A stretch of DNA of 64,000 nucleotides from the NCBI RefSeq assembly GCF_029319185.1, contig NZ_CP119754.1:2852001-2916000 (forward strand), written 5' to 3'. Positions 25,430 to 34,818 of the stretch are shown here, piece by piece. The DNA comes from Superficieibacter sp. HKU1 (GTDB lineage: Bacteria; Pseudomonadota; Gammaproteobacteria; Enterobacterales; Enterobacteriaceae). Under the pieces are notes generated by a model, which was given only the letters and a program-made list of their open reading frames with translations, made no database searches and was not told the DNA's origin. The translations under genes were made by a program, and so were the position numbers. Position 1 is the stretch's first letter. Each line of letters begins with the position of its first letter.

Positions 25430-27592
25430 TTACTTAGCATCAGATTTGTATTCGTACTCGTAATACCCGTAGTCCTGATAGCCCGTCGCGCGGCGGAAAA
25501 TAGAGTTCAGGACCACGCCTTTCACCGGAATACCGTTTTGTTCAAAGCGACTGATACTGGTTTCCACTTCGCGCAGGGTGTTCACCGCATAGCGCACCAC
25601 CATCAGCGTGGTACCGGCATAGCGTGCGACCACGGCGGCGTCGGTGACGGCGAGGATCGGCGGCGTATCGATTAATACCAGGTCATAATTTTTACTGGCC
25701 CAGTTGATCAATTCGCCGAAGCGATCGCTCATCAGCAGCTCTGACGGATTCGGCGGCACCTGTCCGCGCGGAACGAGGTCGAAATTGGTAATGGAGGTAG
25801 GTCGGGCGCAGGCGGCAATTTCGCCATTTTCAATGAGAATGTCCGACAGGCCGTTAACGTTCGTGGTGCCCATCAGTTCATGGGTGTAGCCCTTACGCAT
25901 ATCGCAGTCGATCAGCAGCACGCGTTTATTGGTCTGGCTGATCACCGCCGCGAGGTTGGCGCAGACAAAGGTTTTACCAATTGACGGGCTGACCCCGGTC
26001 ATCATCACCACGTTGTTGCTGGCCTGCATCATGGCAAAGTGCAGGCTGGTGCGCAGGCTACGAATGGCTTCAATCGCCAGGTCGGTCGGATTGCCCACGG
26101 CCAGAAGCTGACTCTGTTTATAGCGCTTCACGCCTTTGGACGTGGTCACGCGGTCGCGGGTTTTCTGCCATTCCGAGAGCGGGATGCTGGCGTAAACGCT
26201 AATGCCATGTTCTTCCAGAACCTGCGGACTTTCCACACCGCGGCGCAGCAGGGAGAACAGCAGCACGCCAACGATTGAGGCGATCAGACCGAACAGAATG
26301 CTGCCGAGAATAATCAGTCCTTTCTTCGGTTTCAGCACGCCCGGCTGGGTGATAGCGTCATCGACGATCCGCACGTCACCAACGGTGCTGGCTTCGTTGA
26401 TTTTCAGCTCCTGTTGTTTGTTCAACAGTTGCATATAGACCTGCTGGCCGGATTCTACGTCACGGGTCAGACGCAGGATCTCCTGCTGGGTTTTCGGCAT
26501 TGCCGTCACGCGCTTGTTAAGCTGGGCCTTCTCCTGCTCAAGCGCCTGGCGTTTTTCCATCAGCGTGCGGTAAGCCGGGTGACGTTTGGTATAAAGCTTG
26601 GAAATTTCGGCTTCTTTGAAGGTCAGTTCGTTGAGCTGGGCATCAATGTTAACCATCGAATCCAGCACCGATTTTGCTTCCAGCGGCAAATCGACTGAAT
26701 CTTTCGTCTGGCGGAACGCGTTAAGTTTATTCTCCGCCACGTCGAGGTTGGCGCGCACTTCCGGCAGCTGTTTCTTAAGGAAGGCAAGGCTTTTCGACGC
26801 TTCTTCCGATTTCCGCGCCACGTTTTGTTTTACATAATTTTGGGTAATGCTATTCAGGATATCGCGGATCTGTTCGCGATCTTCTCCGGTGTAGGTCAGG
26901 GTGAGTACGCCGGTATCTTTGCCGTCTTCGGTCACGGTCAGGTTATTTTGCAGGGTATTGATCATACCGAGCGTGGAGAATTTAGTGACCGTAAATTCGG
27001 TATCAGGGCGCGCATGGATGGCGTCGACCATCAGCGTCACGCCATCCTGCTCCAGCCGTTTCCCCACCTGGCCGTCAGCGCTGACGCCGCCGTCGCTGGT
27101 CAGGCGATAGTGCTGTTTGTCCAGCACTTCCAGGGTAAAGACGTCCTGCCCCATGCCTTTCGGCAGGGTGAAGGTCGAGACGTTTACCGTCTCATTCTGG
27201 CGACCCATCAGGCGTTCCCAGCCGTCGCCGATCAGCGGCAGGGTATTTTTGGTGACGGCGATATCCAGGTCCAGATCGTCTACCGTTTGTCCCAGTACCA
27301 GACGCGACTGAACCAGCTTGATTTCCGCTTCTGAGGCGGGCGGCTTGTTGGTCAACGCGCTGTTAATATCCTGCACCAGCGCGCTCCCCTGGTTCTGCTC
27401 AATACGCACCAGCGCATCGGCGCTGTAAATCGGCGTGGCAAACAAGGTGTAAATAATGGCGATCAGCGCAAACAGCGCCGTGACGCCGAGCACCCACCAT
27501 TTCGCCTCAATGACAGTGCCAACGAGGCGGCCAATATCGATTTCATCGCTGCCTGCACCAGAGGCGGCAGAAGGTTGTATTTTATCAGTCAT
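25430..27592 (-). CDS. wzc: Tyrosine autokinase / copolymerase Wzc
   Basis: 720 residues from the ATG at 27592, exactly E. coli length; the frame runs 12 codons further upstream into wzb and that part is rejected. The N-terminal Wzz-type domain has a membrane span near residue 32 and a large periplasmic coiled region; a second span lies near 430-450. The cytoplasmic BY-kinase has Walker A (GVSPSIGKTF, Lys540), Walker A' (LLIDCDMRKG) and Walker B (LVLIDTPP). The C-terminal tail DYGYYEYEYKSDAK is the Tyr cluster that is autophosphorylated and dephosphorylated by Wzb. Controls polymer length and export with Wza. Confidence 0.97.
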   Translation of the reverse strand: MTDKIQPSAASGAGSDEIDIGRLVGTVIEAKWWVLGVTALFALIAIIYTLFATPIYSADALVRIEQNQGSALVQDINSALTNKPPASEAEIKLVQSRLVLGQTVDDLDLDIAVTKNTLPLIGDGWERLMGRQNETVNVSTFTLPKGMGQDVFTLEVLDKQHYRLTSDGGVSADGQVGKRLEQDGVTLMVDAIHARPDTEFTVTKFSTLGMINTLQNNLTVTEDGKDTGVLTLTYTGEDREQIRDILNSITQNYVKQNVARKSEEASKSLAFLKKQLPEVRANLDVAENKLNAFRQTKDSVDLPLEAKSVLDSMVNIDAQLNELTFKEAEISKLYTKRHPAYRTLMEKRQALEQEKAQLNKRVTAMPKTQQEILRLTRDVESGQQVYMQLLNKQQELKINEASTVGDVRIVDDAITQPGVLKPKKGLIILGSILFGLIASIVGVLLFSLLRRGVESPQVLEEHGISVYASIPLSEWQKTRDRVTTSKGVKRYKQSQLLAVGNPTDLAIEAIRSLRTSLHFAMMQASNNVVMMTGVSPSIGKTFVCANLAAVISQTNKRVLLIDCDMRKGYTHELMGTTNVNGLSDILIENGEIAACARPTSITNFDLVPRGQVPPNPSELLMSDRFGELINWASKNYDLVLIDTPPILAVTDAAVVARYAGTTLMVVRYAVNTLREVETSISRFEQNGIPVKGVVLNSIFRRATGYQDYGYYEYEYKSDAK

Positions 27593-27594
27593 TG

Positions 27595-28038
27595 TTATCC
27601 CTGCTGAACGTTCAGTGCCTGCGCCCACTGGCGGGCAGATTGATCGAGTAAGGCATACACCGCATCAAACGCATCGCGGCTTTTGCGGTACGGGTCGGGG
27701 ATTTCACGCTCGCTATCCCAGTGACCAAACAGCATCACTTTGCCGCGCATCTCCGGGACGATTTCACACAGTGCGGCGATATGCTTTTTTTCCATCACCA
27801 GGATCAGGTCGTGCTCCTGGCACATGCGGCGGGTGATCTGCCGGGCGATATGGCCGTCCAGCGAAAGCTGGTGCGCCCCGGCTGCGCTGACCGCGCTGGC
27901 ATCGGCCCCCTTCCCTGCCAGCGCACCGAGTCCGGCGGAGGTCACGGTGAGCTGAGGGGAGTAGTGCCGTAGCAGGCGTTCAGCCGTGGGGGAACGACAA
28001 ATGTTCCCCACACAAACCACTAAGATTTTGTTAAACAT
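27595..28038 (-). CDS. wzb: Low-molecular-weight protein-tyrosine phosphatase Wzb
   Basis: 147 residues from the ATG at 28038; a GTG one codon upstream is also open but the ATG gives the E. coli length. The P-loop CVGNICRS contains nucleophile Cys9 and Arg15 of the CX5R motif; DPYRKSRDAF near residues 114-123 carries the general-acid Asp. It dephosphorylates the Tyr tail of Wzc, and cycling of Wzc phosphorylation is required for polymer export. Lies between wza and wzc with gaps of only a few bases. Confidence 0.97.
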   Translation of the reverse strand: MFNKILVVCVGNICRSPTAERLLRHYSPQLTVTSAGLGALAGKGADASAVSAAGAHQLSLDGHIARQITRRMCQEHDLILVMEKKHIAALCEIVPEMRGKVMLFGHWDSEREIPDPYRKSRDAFDAVYALLDQSARQWAQALNVQQG

Positions 28039-28044
28039 CACGCG

Positions 28045-29184
28045 TTACCAGTTATGAAGGTCGGTCGCCGTATCGGTCATGTAGCGCACGCCGCTGATGG
28101 TTGGCAACAACTGGCTCACCAGACGGTTCCAGCGCGCCACCGGTGCGGTCGTGACGTACACCACGTCATACGGCTGGAGGCGGAAGTTGGTCGCCATGAC
28201 CAGCGAGGTGGCATCCGACATATTGAGCTGATAAATATTGGCAATTTTGCCGCGCGCGGTGCCCTCGCCTTTCAGCGGACGAATCACGAAGATACCGCTG
28301 GCGTTGGAGGTAGTCAGGTCGAGACCCTCCGCCTGTCCCAGCGCTTCGGTCAGGGTCATGCCGCTGAAGTCCATTTTCAGGGTGCTCTGTTTTTTCACTT
28401 CGCCCATCACGAACACTTTCAGATCGTCGTTGCGCGGCACGAACAGAATATCGCCAGGATACAGCAGGCGGTTCTGGCTCAGGTCGCCGTTCTGCATCAA
28501 CGCCTGGAGTGAAATACGCTGTTCCTTGCCTTTGTGGGTGAGGATTACGTTGCGCCAGTCCGCGGAATCCGTCAGGCCACCGGCGGCGTTAATGGCGTCA
28601 AGAATGGTCAGCGGAACGTTGGTAATCGCCTGCTGGCCGGATTTATTGACCTGCCCGGAGATATAGGCTTTTTGCGAGCGGAAGGCGGCAATATTCACGT
28701 CAACCTGCGGGTCGGTAATATAGCTCGCCAGGCGGCTGGAGATATCCGCACGGATCTCAGCCAGCGTTTTACCGCCCACTTTGATTCGGCCAACGTAGGG
28801 GTAAAAAATGGTGCCGTCAGGCTGTACCCAGTTCCCTGAATCGCTGGAGCTGCGGTACTGGCCCGCCGGGGTGGTCAGTTCCGGGTGATCCCAGACGGTG
28901 ACGTTAAGTACGTCACCTGGCCCGATGCGGTACTGATAATTGCTTAGCTCCTGATCCAGCGACATGTTGGGCTGCGCCACGTCAGGACGTGGACGTAATT
29001 GCTCAATCAGCCGGGGCGTCAGCGGATAAACATTCACCATCCGATCGAGATCGAAATCAGCGTCCTGTTGTTTCACCACATCCTTGCCCATCGTCGACAT
29101 ATTACTGCCGGGAAAGACGGTACAACCGCTAAGCAGAATTGCAGACACCAATAATGGCATCAATTTTAGTTTGGGTTTCATCAT
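28045..29184 (-). CDS. wza: Outer-membrane polysaccharide export lipoprotein Wza
   Basis: 379 residues, E. coli length. Lipoprotein signal with lipobox LLSGC (Cys21). Then the polysaccharide export domain with NYQYRIGPGDVLNVTVWDHP, and SLBB-type domains, ending in the Trp-terminated tail (TDTATDLHNW) that includes the amphipathic barrel helix. It forms the octameric channel through which colanic acid leaves the cell, in complex with Wzc. First gene of the colanic acid operon. Confidence 0.97.
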   Translation of the reverse strand: MMKPKLKLMPLLVSAILLSGCTVFPGSNMSTMGKDVVKQQDADFDLDRMVNVYPLTPRLIEQLRPRPDVAQPNMSLDQELSNYQYRIGPGDVLNVTVWDHPELTTPAGQYRSSSDSGNWVQPDGTIFYPYVGRIKVGGKTLAEIRADISSRLASYITDPQVDVNIAAFRSQKAYISGQVNKSGQQAITNVPLTILDAINAAGGLTDSADWRNVILTHKGKEQRISLQALMQNGDLSQNRLLYPGDILFVPRNDDLKVFVMGEVKKQSTLKMDFSGMTLTEALGQAEGLDLTTSNASGIFVIRPLKGEGTARGKIANIYQLNMSDATSLVMATNFRLQPYDVVYVTTAPVARWNRLVSQLLPTISGVRYMTDTATDLHNW

Positions 29185-29360
29185 TGATTAATTATCACTT
29201 TGGCAGAGTAATTATCCTGTGCGATTTAAATAAACAGGGACTGAGACAACTAAAAGAATGCCGGGAAACCTAAAAAAGTTAACTGGCATATATCCGAAAA
29301 AAAAGTTTATTCATCCGCAGGCTATTGACAGAATTGTCGAGGTTAATTGGCTGGCTTTCT

Positions 29361-29391
29361 GGCACGCTACCGCCCCTGGCTTTCAGTTACC
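29361..29391 (-). promoter_or_regulatory. JUMPstart with ops element upstream of wza
   Basis: The minus strand reads GGTAACTGAAAGCCAGG then GGCGGTAGCGTGCC. The ops core (29361-29374) matches GGCGGTAGCGTGC exactly. It lies about 180 bp upstream of the wza ATG in the transcribed leader. RfaH recruited at ops would carry polymerase through the roughly 20-kb colanic acid operon. Confidence 0.93.
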
Positions 29392-29600
29392 AATTCACTA
29401 TCGAATCATTCAGTTACAGGCACCACTCCGCATAAACGGCTATCGTGGAAATTATTTACGGCGCAGAAAGAGAAGCGATTACACCCCAGCGGGAATAACC
29501 TTTCCAGATGACCAAAAATGAATCTCCTCGTTTATGCAGGAGGAATTGTTGCAGCTAAGCTAAATACTGGCAAGGCGCTAATACTGACCATCGAGTTTTT

Positions 29601-29614
29601 TAAGAATAATATTA
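29601..29614. promoter_or_regulatory. Candidate RcsAB box 1
   Basis: TAAGAATAATATTA matches the RcsAB consensus TAAGAATATTCCTA at 11 of 14 positions by hand alignment, and equally well on the other strand. It is about 417-430 bp upstream of the wza ATG. RcsA-RcsB heterodimers activate colanic acid genes from such boxes. Confidence 0.5.
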
Positions 29615-29634
29615 AGCGCAAAGTTTTGACGTTT

Positions 29635-29648
29635 TAGGAATTTATTGA
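29635..29648 (-). promoter_or_regulatory. Candidate RcsAB box 2
   Basis: The minus strand reads TCAATAAATTCCTA, 10 of 14 positions identical to TAAGAATATTCCTA with the TTCCTA half complete. It is about 450-465 bp upstream of the wza ATG, near where I recall the E. coli wza box. Of the two candidates this has the more canonical right half. Confidence 0.55.
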
Positions 29649-29860
29649 TATTGACATCAACCGATGAATTTGGATAGCGAATTAACGCTAAGATAAAGTC
29701 TGAAAATAAATTAACCTGTTGCAAATAAAAATAAAGTGCTATTTCGTATAGTTAATGAGTTACTGCCAGGATAAATCTCAGCAATTTATTGCATTTTGCC
29801 GTCGCTTTATCCATGATCAATTACTGACAAATGTCATGTTACGTAAGGTATTGCATCAAT

Positions 29861-31444
29861 ATGGAATGGATTGCCGATCCTTCAATCTGGGCTGGTCTGG
29901 TGACGCTGGTGGTCATTGAACTGGTCCTTGGCATCGATAACCTGGTGTTTATTGCTATTCTGGCCGACAAATTGCCCCCTGCAGAGCGCGATCGCGCCCG
30001 GGTCACCGGTTTGCTGATGGCGATGGTGATGCGCCTGGTACTGCTTGCTTCTATCTCCTGGCTGGTCACGTTGACGCAACCCCTTTTCAGCATCCGCAGC
30101 TTCAGTTTCAGCGCCCGCGATCTGATTATGCTGGGGGGCGGCCTGTTCTTGCTGTTTAAAGCCACCGTTGAACTCAACGAGCGCCTGGAAGGCAAAGACA
30201 GCGAAAACCCGACGCAGCGGCGCGGGGCAAAATTCTGGGCGGTCGTCGCGCAGATTGTCATTCTGGATGCGGTGTTCTCGCTGGATTCGGTGATCACCGC
30301 GGTCGGGATGGTTGACCATCTGGCGGTGATGATGGCCGCGGTGATTATCGCTATTAGCGTGATGCTGCTGGCCAGCAAGGCGCTGACCCGCTTTGTGAAC
30401 AATCATCCGACGATTGTGATCCTCTGTCTGAGCTTCCTGCTGATGATCGGCTTTAGCCTGATTGCCGATGGCTTTGGCTACCATATTCCGAAGGGCTATC
30501 TGTACGCCGCGATTGGTTTCTCGGTACTGATTGAAGCGCTCAATCAACTGGCGAACTTTAACCGTCGTCGCTTTTTGTCGGCCAATCAGACGCTGCGCCA
30601 GCGCACGACGGAAGCCGTTATGCGCTTGCTGAGCAACCGGAAAGAGGATGCCGAACTGGACGCGGAAACGGCGTCGATGCTCGCCGATCATGATGACCGG
30701 CAGATTTTTAATCCGCAGGAGCGGCTGATGATTGAGCGGGTGCTGAATCTGAATCAGCGCACGGTCAGCAGTATCATGACTTCTCGTCACGATATTGAGC
30801 ATATTGATCTGAGTGCGCCTGAAGAAGAAATCCGCGCCCTGCTGGACAAGAATCAGCATACCCGGCTGGTGATCACCGGCGGCGATGCGGAAGAAGATCT
30901 GCTGGGGGTGGTGCATATTCTGGATTTACTTCAGCAGTCGTTGAACGGCGAAGCGTTAAACCTGCGCGTGCTGGTGCGTCAGCCGCTGGTATTCCCCGAA
31001 GGGTTGCCGCTGCTTTCCGCGCTGGAGCAGTTCCGTAACGCGCGTACCCATTTTGCCTTTGTGGTGGATGAGTTTGGTTCGGTTGAAGGCGTGGTAACGC
31101 TCAGCGACGTGATGGAGACCATCGCCGGGAATCTGCCTAATGAAGTGGAAGAGATTGACGCCCGTCATGATATTCAGAAAGACGCCGACGGCGGCTGGAC
31201 GGCGAACGGTCATATGCCGCTGGAAGATTTGGTTCAGTACGTGCCGCTGCCGCTGGACGAGCGCCGCGAGTACCACACCATTGCCGGTTTGTTGATGGAG
31301 TATTTGCAGCGCGTGCCGAAGGCCGGTGAAGAAGTGGTGGTCGGCGGATATACATTGAAGACGCTTCAGGTTGAGAGCCATCGCGTGCAGAAGGTAAAAA
31401 TTATTCCACCCGCGGATGAGGATTTGTCAGATTACGAGGTGTAA
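29861..31444 (+). CDS. yegH: YegH, TerC/CBS/CorC-domain membrane protein
   Basis: 527 residues from the ATG at 29861, matching E. coli YegH in length and start (MEWIADPSIWAGL); ten extra upstream codons are rejected. The N-terminal TerC-type domain (about 1-235) has seven or so spans and the acidic LGIDNLVFIAIL and DAVFSLDSVITAVG motifs. A CBS pair lies at about 295-425 and a CorC/HlyC C-terminal domain at about 440-520. The family is linked to metal ion transport or cofactor export, but the E. coli protein has no firm function. Divergent from wza. Confidence 0.94.
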   Translation: MEWIADPSIWAGLVTLVVIELVLGIDNLVFIAILADKLPPAERDRARVTGLLMAMVMRLVLLASISWLVTLTQPLFSIRSFSFSARDLIMLGGGLFLLFKATVELNERLEGKDSENPTQRRGAKFWAVVAQIVILDAVFSLDSVITAVGMVDHLAVMMAAVIIAISVMLLASKALTRFVNNHPTIVILCLSFLLMIGFSLIADGFGYHIPKGYLYAAIGFSVLIEALNQLANFNRRRFLSANQTLRQRTTEAVMRLLSNRKEDAELDAETASMLADHDDRQIFNPQERLMIERVLNLNQRTVSSIMTSRHDIEHIDLSAPEEEIRALLDKNQHTRLVITGGDAEEDLLGVVHILDLLQQSLNGEALNLRVLVRQPLVFPEGLPLLSALEQFRNARTHFAFVVDEFGSVEGVVTLSDVMETIAGNLPNEVEEIDARHDIQKDADGGWTANGHMPLEDLVQYVPLPLDERREYHTIAGLLMEYLQRVPKAGEEVVVGGYTLKTLQVESHRVQKVKIIPPADEDLSDYEV

Positions 31445-31511
31445 GGCGTTGGGGATGGCGTGCGGGTAACAGGCCTGCGCCTGATGGCGGGGGTGGCGCT
31501 CTGCCTCCAAT

Positions 31512-31604
31512 GCCGGATGGCGGCTTCGCCTTATCCGGCCTACAAATCGACAAATCCCACCAACCAACCACATCACAGGCCCGGTAAGCGCAGCGCCACC
31601 GGGC
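31512..31604. repeat. REP/BIME element between yegH and asmA
   Basis: Two REP palindromes: 31512-31543 (GCCGGATGGCGGCTTCGCC and on to CCGGCCTAC) and 31578-31604 (CCCGGTAAGCGCAGCGCCACC). It lies between convergent genes, where it may terminate or stabilise both transcripts. A degenerate third unit may lie at about 31471-31505. Confidence 0.9.
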
Positions 31605-31631
31605 ATTACCCGTAAAGCGCCCTGCCCGGCC

Positions 31632-33479
31632 CTATTTCTTGTCCATCAACTTTTTCACGTCCTGCGCATCGCGACTGTCTTTATTACGCTCAACCCAGTC
31701 ATTAATCCGCCGTTTGGCTTCATCCTGGAGATATTTACGTAACGTCTGATCCAGCTGCAGGCTGTAATTAAGCGCCTGCCATTTGCCGTAAACGCGTAAC
31801 GGAATGGCGGTATTTTTCAGCATGGCGATCAGCTTAGCATCACCCTGCCAGCCGTCGAGAACGCGCACATTAAACAGCATGTCCCCCTGCTGGTGAACCA
31901 GATCCAGCGCACCTGTACCGTCAAGCGCCAGCAGCGGTGAACTGCCGGAGAGATTTTCCAGGGTCACCTTGCCGTTCTTAAGTGACATATTACTGGTCAG
32001 CATATCCAGTCGCGTAGCGTTCTCATAACTTTCCTGCGCCCTGACGTTGGTGCTGCGTTCCACCGCCTGCTGCACAAGCTGCTGGAAGTTTAGCCCTTCA
32101 GAACGCACGTCGGCGATGCGGATTTGCGCCTCACCCTGCCAGTCCTGACGGAACGCCTGAGCATCCACTTTATGCCCGGAGAACGCCCCGCTGAGCGTCG
32201 TTTTGCCGGTCAGCGCAATAGGGTAATCAAACGCTTTCAGAATGGTGCCAATTTCAATATTCTCAAGCTGCGGCCTGAACAGGGCGACCGGGGTCACCGT
32301 CCGCGCGTCCAGCGAACCGGGAAGCGAAATATGGCCGCTGCCCAGGTTCCCCTGTAATTCATTAAACTTAAGCAGCCCGCCCTGATTAGTCACCTGAGTG
32401 CTCACCTGCGAAAACGGCATACCGCGCCACTGGAGCTGTTTGGCTTTCAGCAGCAGCTGAGCATCAAACCCGGCCAGATCGCGATAATCGGCCTCATCGC
32501 CATTCGCGGCAATCACCGGACGCGGCTGACTCTTCTGGCTTTGTCCCTGCTGGCTGACGGAAGTGCTGGCGGTCGCGTCGTCGCGAAGCAGCAGGTTATC
32601 AAGGTTAAGTTTGTCGAACTGAAGATTAAGCGACCACTGTGGCCGGTCGGCCAGCACCACGCTTCCTTCCCCTTTCAGCACGCTATCGCTGGCCGTAAGG
32701 TTAAGCTGGCTGAAGGCGATTTTTTTCTGCTCTTCCTGCCACTGCGCGTGCAGGCTCGCTTGCCCGCCGATGCCCTGCGCAGGCAGATCTGCGCCCTGAA
32801 GCTGCCAGTTTAGCTGGTTAATGGTCGCGGTTAATAAATGGGGATAATCCCCCGCATCCACCTGTGCTTTCAGGGACAGCGCCAAATCACGCTGGTTACG
32901 CGTAATATTGCCGGAGAAATCCACATCGGCCTGATGCTGTTTATTCTGCTGCATCTTCAGACGGATATTACGCACGGTGACCTGATCATCGCTGTCGTGC
33001 TGGAACACCAGCACGCTATCGGCGACCTGCAAACCGGCGATATCAAATGACCAGCCGCGATCTTCCGCCACCTGCGGCAGCGTGTTTTCTTTCGGGGCTA
33101 CGGGGGCGTTATTCTCGCGCACCGCCTCGGTTTGCGGCGTGAGCTGGATCACCGAGCCTTTCAGCATCACCTGCTTCACCTGCAACTGATGAGAAAGCAG
33201 CGGCAGCAGCGAGACGTCGAGACGCATGTTATCCGCCACAATCAGCGGCTGGCTGGCCCCCGGCGCGGTCAGGGTCATTCGCCCGGAGATAATGCTTAAC
33301 TGCGGCCAGACGTGCCAGCGCAGAGGACCGTCCAGCTTAAGCTGATAGCCGCTACGCTCGGCGACCTGACGCACCATATAGGCGCGGAAGTCGTTCGGAT
33401 TAACCAACATCACCAACGCGGAAAGGCCGGCGACCAGCACCACCAGCAGGATCATCAGCGTCGTCAGAATTCGTCTCAT
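31632..33479 (-). CDS. asmA: AsmA, inner-membrane anchored envelope protein
   Basis: 615 residues (E. coli 617). One N-terminal membrane span (residues about 5-25) anchors a large periplasmic body. The AsmA/Chorein-type N-terminal domain is followed by repeated beta segments; the family, which includes TamB and YhdP, forms long hydrophobic grooves for phospholipid transport to the outer membrane. E. coli asmA was first found as a suppressor of OmpF assembly mutants. Located 26 bp after dcd, probably cotranscribed with it. Confidence 0.95.
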   Translation of the reverse strand: MRRILTTLMILLVVLVAGLSALVMLVNPNDFRAYMVRQVAERSGYQLKLDGPLRWHVWPQLSIISGRMTLTAPGASQPLIVADNMRLDVSLLPLLSHQLQVKQVMLKGSVIQLTPQTEAVRENNAPVAPKENTLPQVAEDRGWSFDIAGLQVADSVLVFQHDSDDQVTVRNIRLKMQQNKQHQADVDFSGNITRNQRDLALSLKAQVDAGDYPHLLTATINQLNWQLQGADLPAQGIGGQASLHAQWQEEQKKIAFSQLNLTASDSVLKGEGSVVLADRPQWSLNLQFDKLNLDNLLLRDDATASTSVSQQGQSQKSQPRPVIAANGDEADYRDLAGFDAQLLLKAKQLQWRGMPFSQVSTQVTNQGGLLKFNELQGNLGSGHISLPGSLDARTVTPVALFRPQLENIEIGTILKAFDYPIALTGKTTLSGAFSGHKVDAQAFRQDWQGEAQIRIADVRSEGLNFQQLVQQAVERSTNVRAQESYENATRLDMLTSNMSLKNGKVTLENLSGSSPLLALDGTGALDLVHQQGDMLFNVRVLDGWQGDAKLIAMLKNTAIPLRVYGKWQALNYSLQLDQTLRKYLQDEAKRRINDWVERNKDSRDAQDVKKLMDKK

Positions 33480-33505
33480 GGCTTCCTCAGTAACACCGCG
33501 TTAAC

Positions 33506-34087
33506 TCAGTCTTTATCGATACGGCTGGCGACAGCGCCCTGCTGATCGCGATACTTCGCGTCTTCACGGCGGTTGTAGGGACGCGCCGCCGGGCCGGAAA
33601 GCGGCTCAAAGCTCAGCGCGCCGATCAGCATTCCGGGACGCAGCGCCAGCGGAAGCTTCCCGGAATTATAGAACTCCAGCACGATACAGCCCGACCAGCC
33701 CGGATCGATACGATGCGCGGTGACGTGGACCATCAGCCCGAGACGGGCCAGCGACGAGCGCCCGTCCAGCCAGCCCACCAGATCGGCAGGTAACGTGACG
33801 GATTCCAGCGTAACCGCCAGCGCCAGCTCGCCCGGATGCAAATAAAATGCATCGCCTTCAGCCAGCACGATTTCATCGCTCATAACGCGATCGAGGGCCG
33901 CGCTCACTTCCGCTTTTGGGCCGCTGAGGTCGATAAATGCGGCAGTGTGCCCGCTAAAGGTACGGAATTTATTGCCGAGGCGAACGTCCACCGTCGCGCC
34001 GTTAATTCGCTCCACCGGAGGACGAGGATTAATCGACAGACGGCCTTCATCCAGCCAGGCTTCAATATCTCGGTCACACAGACGCAT
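33506..34087 (-). CDS. dcd: dCTP deaminase Dcd
   Basis: 193 residues, E. coli length. Converts dCTP to dUTP and ammonia, the main source of dUMP for thymidylate in enterics. The conserved LDGRSSLARLG segment and HRIDPGWSG hold substrate and the active-site loop. A GGAG ribosome site precedes the ATG at 34087. It lies between udk and asmA, the conserved E. coli order. Confidence 0.97.
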   Translation of the reverse strand: MRLCDRDIEAWLDEGRLSINPRPPVERINGATVDVRLGNKFRTFSGHTAAFIDLSGPKAEVSAALDRVMSDEIVLAEGDAFYLHPGELALAVTLESVTLPADLVGWLDGRSSLARLGLMVHVTAHRIDPGWSGCIVLEFYNSGKLPLALRPGMLIGALSFEPLSGPAARPYNRREDAKYRDQQGAVASRIDKD

Positions 34088-34176
34088 GCGCTTTCTCCTT
34101 TCGTGGCGCGTGCCCTTTCGCCAGCAGGCACAAAGGGTTAACAGATTCTCTCTGCACGTTACACAATTCGCGTGAT

Positions 34177-34818
34177 TTATTCAAAAAACTGACTAATTTT
34201 GGCTTTCAGGATATCGATAGCAATCCGGTTTTTGCCACCGCGCGGCACAATAATGTCAGCGTACTGTTTAGACGGTTCGATAAACTGCAGGAACATCGGA
34301 CGCACGGTTTTCTGATACTGCGCCATAACCGAATCCATAGAGCGGCCACGCTCGTTAACGTCGCGCTTAATGCGGCGCATCAGGCAGATATCCAGCGGCG
34401 TATCGACAAAAATCGAGAAGTTCATCGCGTCGCGCAGGCGGGCGTCGGTTAATAACAGAATACCCTCCAGAATGATGACTTTCTTCGGCTCGACGCGGAT
34501 GGTTTCCGGCGTGCGGGTATGTTCAACGTAGCTATATACCGGGAGCTCAATCGGATTACCGCTTTTTAAGGATTGTAAATGCTCGAACAGTAAACTGTGA
34601 TCCATCGCGCTGGGATGGTCGTAGTTGGTTTTTACGCGCTCTTCCATCAGCAGATGGCTTTGATCTTTGTAGTAGCTGTCTTCCGGAATAACGCCGATAT
34701 GCTCATCACCAACCTGTTCACGTAACTCGCGATAAAGCGTGCTGGCGATGAGACTTTTACCTGAAGCCGATGCGCCTGCGATGCCTATGATGACGCACTG
34801 ATGAGACTTATCAGTCAT
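34177..34818 (-). CDS. udk: Uridine kinase Udk
   Basis: 213 residues. Phosphorylates uridine and cytidine with GTP or ATP in pyrimidine salvage. The P-loop GIAGASASGKS starts at residue 12; NYDHPSAMDHSLL and the lid segment RRIKRDVNERGRS are typical of the family. Divergent from dgcE, with dcd 89 bp downstream. Confidence 0.97.
   Translation of the reverse strand: MTDKSHQCVIIGIAGASASGKSLIASTLYRELREQVGDEHIGVIPEDSYYKDQSHLLMEERVKTNYDHPSAMDHSLLFEHLQSLKSGNPIELPVYSYVEHTRTPETIRVEPKKVIILEGILLLTDARLRDAMNFSIFVDTPLDICLMRRIKRDVNERGRSMDSVMAQYQKTVRPMFLQFIEPSKQYADIIVPRGGKNRIAIDILKAKISQFFE

Larger units (their letters stand above)
29185..29860. other. wza-yegH divergent regulatory region
   Basis: 676 bases between divergent wza and yegH. 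It holds JUMPstart/ops (29361-29391), two candidate RcsAB boxes (29601-29614 and 29635-29648) and a long untranslated wza leader. Open frames inside it have no homology I recognise and cross the JUMPstart. The yegH promoter should lie at about 29700-29850 but I could not choose one. Confidence 0.75.

Noticed and set aside
29258..29521. 87-codon frame in the wza leader
   Set aside because: It runs through the JUMPstart on the opposite strand and shows no family features.
29882..30916. 344-codon minus-strand frame inside yegH
   Set aside because: Composition rich in His, Gln and Arg is typical of antisense reading; yegH matches a known family over its full length.
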